Below are positions 57,801-64,000 of a DNA stretch of 64,000 nucleotides, piece by piece. This DNA comes from Marasmius tenuissimus (Eukaryota > Basidiomycota > Agaricomycetes > Agaricales > Marasmiaceae): the NCBI GenBank assembly GCA_029532415.1, contig JAQOTA010000033.1, positions 620,001 to 684,000 of the forward strand, in the 5' to 3' direction. How positions within the stretch are numbered: the first letter of the stretch is position 1; the number at the start of each line of letters is the position of its first letter. Below the pieces are notes generated by a model, which saw only the letters and a program-made list of their open reading frames with translations, made no database searches and was not told the DNA's origin. A program made the translations under genes and the position numbers.

Positions 57801-58151
57801 GAATAGACAAGTGATGAGAAGGCAGTGGAGTCGTAGACGACTGTGTTTGCGTTTGAGCAATGTAGCGATACAGGTTCCATAGAGCACGATGTGTACTCCT
57901 GCGTGGTTATTCGACCTACGAATCAGTATAAAGCTCGGTATGGCGGGGATACCACGTACCATACAAGAGCAAAGTAGGCTGTCAGCGGGGTGTCAGTATC
58001 AGTTTGATTTCCTCAACTCTGTGACTCGGTAACTTACGCCCGGGACGGCGGTCAAGTGGTCCAGCATACTGCATGAGACCGGCTGCTCTAGACAGAACGT
58101 TGTGAGAAGAAACGTCGGAGTAGGTTCAGCTGCCGAGATCACGCTCGACAT
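54867..58151 (-). CDS. Seven-helix membrane protein, third family member (exons partly resolved)
   Basis: The ATG at 58151 gives MSSVISAAEPTPTFLLTTFC. Exons then encode AYFALVW, an IVLYGTCIATLLKRKHSRLR helix pair with LLITCLFIFSTATVLLSIAN, a LIDGFARIIEHAQQLIMVTS segment, LVTDVIL, then LWRCCVVWGSRVRIIILPGI near 57230-57320 (the RCYVIW-type signature of this family). The last exons have LIKLHVGLNLATSFVYSMLV and GIASTLIIVRVASGTAIESE before a hydrophilic tail ending at 54867. The middle (55400-57190) could not be fully joined and contains small inverted-repeat elements (55724-55884 and related sequence near 57080), which may lie in introns or break the gene. The family resembles the 6459 and 32052 genes. 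Confidence 0.55.
55724..55884. mobile_element. Small inverted-repeat element in the membrane-protein gene
   Basis: Perfect 16-bp inverted ends CCGATAGGTAGATTTT (55724-55739) and AAAATCTACCTATCGG (55869-55884) bound 161 bp of noncoding DNA. Related pieces (GGTTGATTTTCCGAACC near 55910 and GGTAGAAAATCTACCTATCT near 57078) show the family has more copies here. No clear target duplication was found. Confidence 0.6.
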
Positions 58152-60287
58152 GTGGTACTAAGCGAAAGAGAAAGTTGCAAGGAAGCTGGGGTGTCAGTGG
58201 TTTAAGAACAGACTCGAAAATTGATGAATAAGCCTCCTGTTTTGATGGCGGATAGGCCATAACTAGATTTGATCCTCTTTTCTGCTCGTCTGAAAGGTCG
58301 ATTCGGAGTGATGTTGATGATTGGTGCGAGCAACAGTTTCAGAACGTCGATACGAGGAAGTATTGGGAAAGCAGTACTCGTGGGATATACATTGTATCTG
58401 TGCAAAAGGACGTCGGCATGGTACCATCGGCAAATCATTCGTCGAGGCCCGGATGAACATACTGAGTTTTCCTAGCGTTGACAAAAAAAAAATCCGTGTC
58501 CGCTGAATGGGCGGTGGTGAAAGGGCCAAGTCCATCCTTCAACCACGAACCCAGGTAACGACATGGTGGGGTCTATCACGGCGGGAGCTATGAGGTCAAG
58601 AACCACAATCTGCTGTGATCAGGTCCCTGTGTTCATCGCATCTGATTGTCTCCGCAGTCATGGAGCTGTAACCCAATAGACAGATATGCTGTACAATAGG
58701 TCTGTCTGGAAGCAAAGCGGGAAGCGAGGGAAAGAACGCAATTCGACCGCTAGTGAGGGGAGTACATGGCGGAGCTAACGAGGGCCTGGCAGTTGACTCA
58801 GCGAAGCTAAGTAGTCAACGGGAAGAATTTCTACCCTCAGCTTTCAGCACATACATTCAAATCAAAAAACGGATGGAATGACTCCAAGTTGAATTCATCA
58901 ATATAGTACCGTGATATTCGACGAAAGTCCTTGTGCACGTTTGGACTCTAAGTCGTTGGAACAGGACGAACGGCATCGTAAATAAATTGTCGCTGTGAGT
59001 GGGTCGGAGGCTCTGAAGGCATACTGTAGAGAACTTGGTTGTAGTAGCTATATTCACGATAAGGATATTTCACTCACGCGTCCTCCAGATCTCCAAACAA
59101 CTCGAGGCATTATTTTTTCTGTCGAACATTCCTTGACGGCCGATTTCCAATCCAACTAAATCGAAGGAGCCTGACTCTGAGGTTATTGGCGAAGAAAAGG
59201 AACGATGCAAGGGCAAGGTCTTCGTAGATTGTGATTGATCGTCGTGCACGGGGTTGGCACTGATACGGTATGAGTCGGGGTATCTTCTTCCTCGTCTTCA
59301 CTGTAGACCAGCTCAGGACATAAGTTGCGACAGTAACCTTCCCAGAGGGACATTCAAAGGCATGGAGTGCAGAAGGGTCCGAAAAGAATAAGGCTTGACA
59401 AGGATACTGTCGAGTAGCTCGATAGTTTCATAAGAGCGAGTCGGGCCAGGGGAGCATAATACGTGTCCATCCGTGGAGTTTGTTTGAAGACGCGTCGCCG
59501 TAGATAGTGTACTCGACTCGAAGAGGTCCATGGCGCCGGCTGGTCGAGACTCAATGTCGCTGTCAGTTAAAGGAAAGGGAAAGGGAAAGTGGGGGCCCGG
59601 GCCGGGGTCACCAATGGTCCGGTGAGCATTTGCTAGGGTTAGGGTAGTCTGTCCTCTCTTCCACCGTGAAGGTCGAACTGAATGCTGGCCACCTGATTTG
59701 CCAAATCGCCCTTCAATTCACTAAGTATTTCAAGAATCTCAATATCCGTCGGCTTTTTAACAAACAATCTCAACCTTCTTGACTGCAAATCTGCAATGGT
59801 CTTGTAACCCTGGCGTCCATTGTTCACTCGGAAGCACGGCTCATCGTTTTTTTTTTGTCATTGAGTCACCCTCCAATCCTATTGTTCTGACTCTCATGTA
59901 TAGGCTTTAGGCGCGAAATCCATGCTTTTTTGCCTCTTCCCTCATAACCATTGTGAACGTTGGAAATTTTACCTAATCGTTCCAGAGTCGATTGGTCAAT
60001 GCTCAAACCATCGCCATTGGAGGCATATCTGCAAAGAACAAATCACAAAGCAACTTCGGACCACATTTTCCTAAATTGGAAGAAGATCCTAACACTGAGC
60101 TTACAGGCAAGAACCACTTGTCGAGGTATATATAACAGTTCTATGAAGATAGGATAACTCACCGACCTCTCTCCTCTCTTTCTTTCTAGTGTTACCACTC
60201 TCTTCCGCGGTCTCAATTTGGTTTGTTTTGTGCATTTTATCCCATTCGCGACGCGAGTCCGTTCACATCGCCTCTCAATAGCTCAGA
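58152..60287. other. Intergenic, weak frames only
   Basis: Minus-strand frames at 58202-58535 and 59110-59554 have no recognisable domain. Purine repeats (AAAGGGAAAGGG) occur at 59571-59588, and a TTAGGG-like pair at 59635-59646. The last 160 bp before 60288 are the promoter of the next gene, with a TATATATAA box at 60126-60134. Confidence 0.45.
60126..60134 (+). promoter_or_regulatory. TATA box of the acidic-protein gene
   Basis: TATATATAA lies 154 bp before the ATG at 60288, and a CT-rich block (CTCTCTCCTCTCTTTCTTTC) lies between. Both are common in fungal promoters. Confidence 0.5.
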
Positions 60288-61208
60288 ATGTCCACTTCCA
60301 GCTCTTCAATCCTCACATCGACAATTGTGGACTATCAGTTGTCATATTGGTCTTCGCAATCCTCCACCGCCGTCGATATCCAGTTGCAGGGTGATCTGAC
60401 GCCCTCACAACAGGCAATGGAGCTTTCCATCGAACGCAGCATCTCCAGAATTTCCTCTGATTCGTCGGACACTACGGGACCCTTGGACAACATCCCAGAG
60501 CTGGAGCCTCTTCACCCCGACGAGGAGGAACCTCGATCAGCATGCGATATCTTCCCAAATCAGGAAGACCAAGACTACGCTTCAATTCCAAGTCCGTCTC
60601 AACCATGCTCGGGTGAGGAATGGGCAGAAAGTCAAAGCGATGAGTCGACTTCGACCTGCGAACCATCGAAAGAAGACATGGATATCGACGAGATGCAGTG
60701 CTCTCAGGAGGAGACCAAGGAAGAAGTGGAGAGAAAACGACTGGCTGCGGAAGCCTTGGTCGAACGTTGGACTGCTAAAGTTATTACCATTGAAGTATTT
60801 AATGACACGGACATGGAGACTGAGGATGAAGACGAATCTATGGACAACGAGGAATCCGAATCCGAAGCCACCGAAAGCCAGACCGTGACCGCCGAGGCCC
60901 CAAGTGGACTACCCTTCCCACAATCCTCTCTCCCCCGAACCGACTCCAACGCTTCGACGCAAGTACCCTCAATCAGCTCCGACGGACTCGCCGCTACCCC
61001 TGACTACTATGTTCGCGGGCTCAACTTCGTCCCCCAGGAGCCCCCAGCGGTCCTTGGCCCAACTCCAGCAGTTCCGCTTTCACCTAGACCATCCGATGAT
61101 ACGCCAGAATGGAAGCTCGTGTTCCAAGAGGATTCGAGTAATGGTCATATGGATGAGAGGGAGGAGGAGGAGGAGGAGGGGTGGCAAGGAACACAGGCTA
61201 GGGATTGA
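60288..61208 (+). CDS. Acidic Ser/Glu-rich protein, single exon (306 aa)
   Basis: The ATG at 60288 gives MSTSSSSILTSTIVDYQLSY. The protein is largely disordered: Ser/Thr-rich start, Glu/Asp-rich middle (KEDMDIDEMQCSQEETKEEV), a short likely helix VERKRLAAEALVERWTAKVI, then an acidic run (ETEDEDESMDNEESESEATE), a Pro-rich part and a final EEEEEEEGW tract. No domain or signal peptide. There are no introns, unlike nearly all neighbours. It is well supported as a gene by length, an upstream TATA box and strong composition. Function unknown; acidic tracts of this sort are frequent in nuclear proteins. Confidence 0.75.
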   Translation: MSTSSSSILTSTIVDYQLSYWSSQSSTAVDIQLQGDLTPSQQAMELSIERSISRISSDSSDTTGPLDNIPELEPLHPDEEEPRSACDIFPNQEDQDYASIPSPSQPCSGEEWAESQSDESTSTCEPSKEDMDIDEMQCSQEETKEEVERKRLAAEALVERWTAKVITIEVFNDTDMETEDEDESMDNEESESEATESQTVTAEAPSGLPFPQSSLPRTDSNASTQVPSISSDGLAATPDYYVRGLNFVPQEPPAVLGPTPAVPLSPRPSDDTPEWKLVFQEDSSNGHMDEREEEEEEGWQGTQARD

Positions 61209-61949
61209 TGCGTGCAACGCAAACACAGAGAGTTGTAGTACGCATGCTTCCGTTTGCATCCTTTACATTCTCGTTCGACGTTACTCATGGCTGCCCAAAG
61301 TGTCACCCTGAAATATGAAGTTGCACTCCTCTGGTTACGATGGACTAACTGATTTCTCTTCTCTCTTTTTTCTCATAAATTCACGACGGCACCGCCAGCT
61401 TTAGAATGACTATATCCCTCGTAACTTATATTCCCTCCCGCAACTCCCATTTCTGTCTATCTTTACGACGTTCACGACCTACATCTAAAAAGATTATGTT
61501 CCTCTGGAAACAAGAATGTATTGATCACTTCTCATGTAGTACTTACACCCGATTAAATGTGTACACATACTCGAGCCCAGACCGTGGACTTCCAAGCTGG
61601 ACATACGGAACATGGACTGGCCTACAAAGAGACTAGTTGGCACAAGAAACGATCCGGTAGCTATACCCCATGAAGATCGCCAAGATATTTGTTCATCGTG
61701 AACGACCCCAGAGACATCAATAAGTTATACTACCCGTGTGATTATTGAGATGGTGGTTGATAGTGGTAGTAACCTGTAGGCGACAGCGATACTAACATTT
61801 ATCGTTTCCTTTACCCATAAGCTAACCTGCTCACTCACACCTACATGAACACGGACCAAGCACAGACGAAGCAAATCACGCCAGGCCACGGTCGAACTTG
61901 AGTTCGAACGTCAAGCCGGCACACATTAATTAAGCAAATACAAAAACGT
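61209..61949. other. Convergent intergenic region
   Basis: This is the 3' flank of both the acidic-protein gene and the large minus-strand gene. No gene is supported; the frame at 61406-61636 has no protein-like features. Confidence 0.5.
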
Positions 61950-63925
61950 CTACTTGTCCTTTCGAAATATGACACTCGAATGGCACTCCAGTCCGATGTA
62001 GGCCACTTGGCAAATTATCTCCGTTGACCTATCCCAAGCCTCTCGTTCGCCTTCCAAGTCTTCTTTGGACTTTTTGCAACACGCCCTCTTATCCACGGCA
62101 CAGCAGTCGATTTTCCCGTACTGGCATCTTTCGTTGGTCACAGGTTGGAGAGCCTTCAGTACCTCTTCGTACGGAACCTCCTTCAACTGCATTGGAGATA
62201 CACGGAAGTCGAACTGCGCGATCATTGGATGCAAACGATCGAGCGATTTTGTGTGAATCGACTGTAGCTGTCTCCTGGTTTCTCGTTTGCGTTCTTCGAG
62301 AGACACCAGACGCCGGAGGAAGGCTTCATCGAGATTAGAGATACGATATGAGTCGCCTGCATCCAAATGTTGAGTTATGATTCGCACTAAAGCCGCATTA
62401 ACACTTACTGATTCCCGTTCTTCTATTTTGGTGGCACACGATAGAATGCCTGTGATCCCAATCCTGCGTCTGGCAGTCTTCAGAGCAATAAACGACTGTT
62501 CGACAGGCAAAACATCGTTTCCATTTGACACGTTTCCCAGCCCGTTGACGCCTTCGACTTCTCGTGCACTGAACGTCTGAATATTAGCATTCAAACGAGG
62601 CCGAACGTTGAAGAAACATTCTCACCGAAAGATTGGAACAAACCAAACCAGCTGGATCATGATCGAATGCGTTCATCTTTTTCTTCATCGTCCGCGCCTC
62701 CTCTAACAACCTCATCAGAGGTGTTTGAACGGCCGGGGCGGTCCTCGACAGCCTCCGCATCTGTTCGTTCGGTACAATCTTCGCATAACGGTACACACGA
62801 TTGAGTACCGAGCGAATGACCAGGAGTGCTTTGAGCGAATTTAGACACATGGAGATCGGCATGTGGACCGCTTCATTCGTTCTCGTCCCATTGTCATTGA
62901 GATCTGACATGAATATCGCAACGACGGATGGGAGAAGCCCTTCATCAAGGGCGTGACAGGCCCAAGTAAACCCATTGTCGAAGGCTTGCTTCAATACCAG
63001 GCATGCTGATGATACGCCTTGGAAGATGTATGGAGGATCTCCGGACCTGTATAGCCTCGACTGTGGGAGGTAACACGAGAACACCCTCGGTATGCGTGTC
63101 GCCACGTTCTCTGATAAGAACCGTTTGTGAATATGTGGGTTATATCGAGAGCACATCATCGTCATCTCGATGAGGCTATACAACACGTAAACATCCACGA
63201 CTGGTGTGCGTCGTGATTCGGTTTCGAGCATGCGGAGTGTTATGGTTGCTACATCGTCGACTTCGTCGTCGGCGCTTGCGTCGATAAATCGTAGACCACG
63301 ACGGAAAAGGGAGATGTTCTGGCAATTATCAATGATTTTAACGAGAGGGGACCAAATGAGTTCGAAAGTTGGGTCCTGAATTTTTACCAAGTGAAACGCA
63401 AGTTTTGTGATGAGAGGAATCATCTCTGGAGTCCTCTTGATCTCCTGGGCCTTGGCCATATGAAGCTCTACGACTCGGCAGAGCACACCGTGTGTGGCGA
63501 ATATGGCTTTTCGTCGAAACTCGACCCCTTTCGGTGGTAGAGGATGTGCGTGCTCTTTGATAAGTGCTTCTTTGATGAAGAACGATATCCAAAGGAATAT
63601 CTGGGGCCAGAACGCCCTGGAGAGAGCAATGAAGTCGGGGTTGTCCATGACACAAAGACCTCTCGCAGCATGTAGAGCGATCCAGCAACTCTGACTCGGA
63701 TTCGCCGCATTAAAGGGATTTGGAGGAAGGGTATGAAGTGTCCTCATATGTTCTTCCTGCATGGTGTTGATACCCTCTACAACTGGACGACATGCCTCGT
63801 AGACGCGCAACCGCCGTCCCTCATGTATGTGTGTGAGCTGCGAGAAAGGCGAGTCAGATCGAGACGTGATCAAGATTTTCAGACATTAGAAACCGTACCC
63901 AATCGGTAGGTGGTTGTGGTGGCAT
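61950..63925 (-). CDS. Large uncharacterised helical protein
   Basis: The ATG at 63925 gives MPPQPPTDW; after a short intron the frame continues LTHIHEGRRLRVYEACRPVV and stays open for some 400 codons. Helix-rich segments follow (SCWIALHAARGLCVMDNPDF, FWPQIFLWISFFIKEALIKE, TFELIWSPLVKIIDNCQNIS, NSLKALLVIRSVLNRVYRYA). A further intron near 62630-62585 leads into STFSAREVEGVNGLGN and a C-terminal part with many Cys (CQYGKIDCCAVDKRACCKKS), ending at 61950. It resembles the long helical regions of basidiomycete proteins that carry a MYND zinc finger, but I see no complete finger (VCSNLS is followed at once by other sequence). About 600 aa. Function unknown. Confidence 0.7.
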
Positions 63926-64000
63926 GGAGAATATAGGAGCGTCTAGAGATGGAAGGGATAAGCATCGTAAAATTCGAAGACTGCCAGGCCACGACGAAAA
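63926..64000. other. Right edge
   Basis: This is the 5' flank of the large minus-strand gene, cut by the window. Nothing recognised. Confidence 0.5.

Noticed and set aside
59630..59650. TTAGGG-like pair, considered as a telomeric or interstitial telomere tract
   Set aside because: Only about two units; too short to mean anything.

Overview
The window looks like nuclear DNA of a filamentous basidiomycete, most likely an agaricomycete. Genes are cut by many 45-70 nt GT-AG introns. The proteins are typical of that group: a KDZ (Kyakuja-Dileera-Zisupton) transposase, DUF6533-like and related seven-helix membrane proteins, a Zn2Cys6 regulator, D-amino-acid-oxidase-like flavoproteins and small secreted Cys-rich proteins. 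No bacterial operons, CRISPR array or rRNA were seen.

The centre is a three-level nest of transposons whose edges can be read to the base. (1) A small hAT-like inverted-repeat element (about 0.67 kb) lies in an 8-bp duplication, GTATGCAG (11904-11911 and 30719-30726). (2) Inside it sits a KDZ-class DNA transposon (11971-30102) with about 285-bp inverted repeats and a 7-8 bp target duplication; without its own insert it is about 12.9 kb. It carries a 999-codon transposase plus six further genes: a small charged protein, two tandem paralogues, a coiled-coil protein, a viroplasmin/RNase-H1-N-like protein and a 753-aa Lys/Ser-rich protein. (3) The transposase gene is split by a Ty1/copia LTR retrotransposon (13829-19046) with apparently identical 271-bp LTRs, the 5-bp duplication TGTTG, an intact 1531-codon polyprotein and a primer-binding site complementary to the 5' half of a tRNA-Met. 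Removing the retrotransposon and one duplication copy leaves a transposase frame of exactly 3000 nt.

Left flank (1-11.9 kb): a DUF6533-like membrane gene, a partly decayed short-chain dehydrogenase, a 24-bp minisatellite, an intact 7-helix membrane gene (6459-8087), a repeat mosaic and a 149-bp TA-flanked MITE.

Right flank (30.7-64 kb): a paralogue of the 6459 gene broken by a 152-bp insertion, a Zn2Cys6 transcription factor with a GC-AG intron inside its zinc cluster, a secreted Gly/Asp-rich protein, two tandem D-amino-acid-oxidase-like genes (one with a mutated splice donor), a small secreted Cys-rich protein, an intron-containing tRNA-Thr, a third 7-helix gene, an acidic single-exon protein and a large uncharacterised protein at the right edge. 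Long stretches in this flank hold nothing I can support.

Exon limits were read by eye from splice consensus and frame. They are firm where frames and totals close (transposase, the 753-aa, 254-aa and 162-aa genes, both oxidases) and approximate elsewhere.
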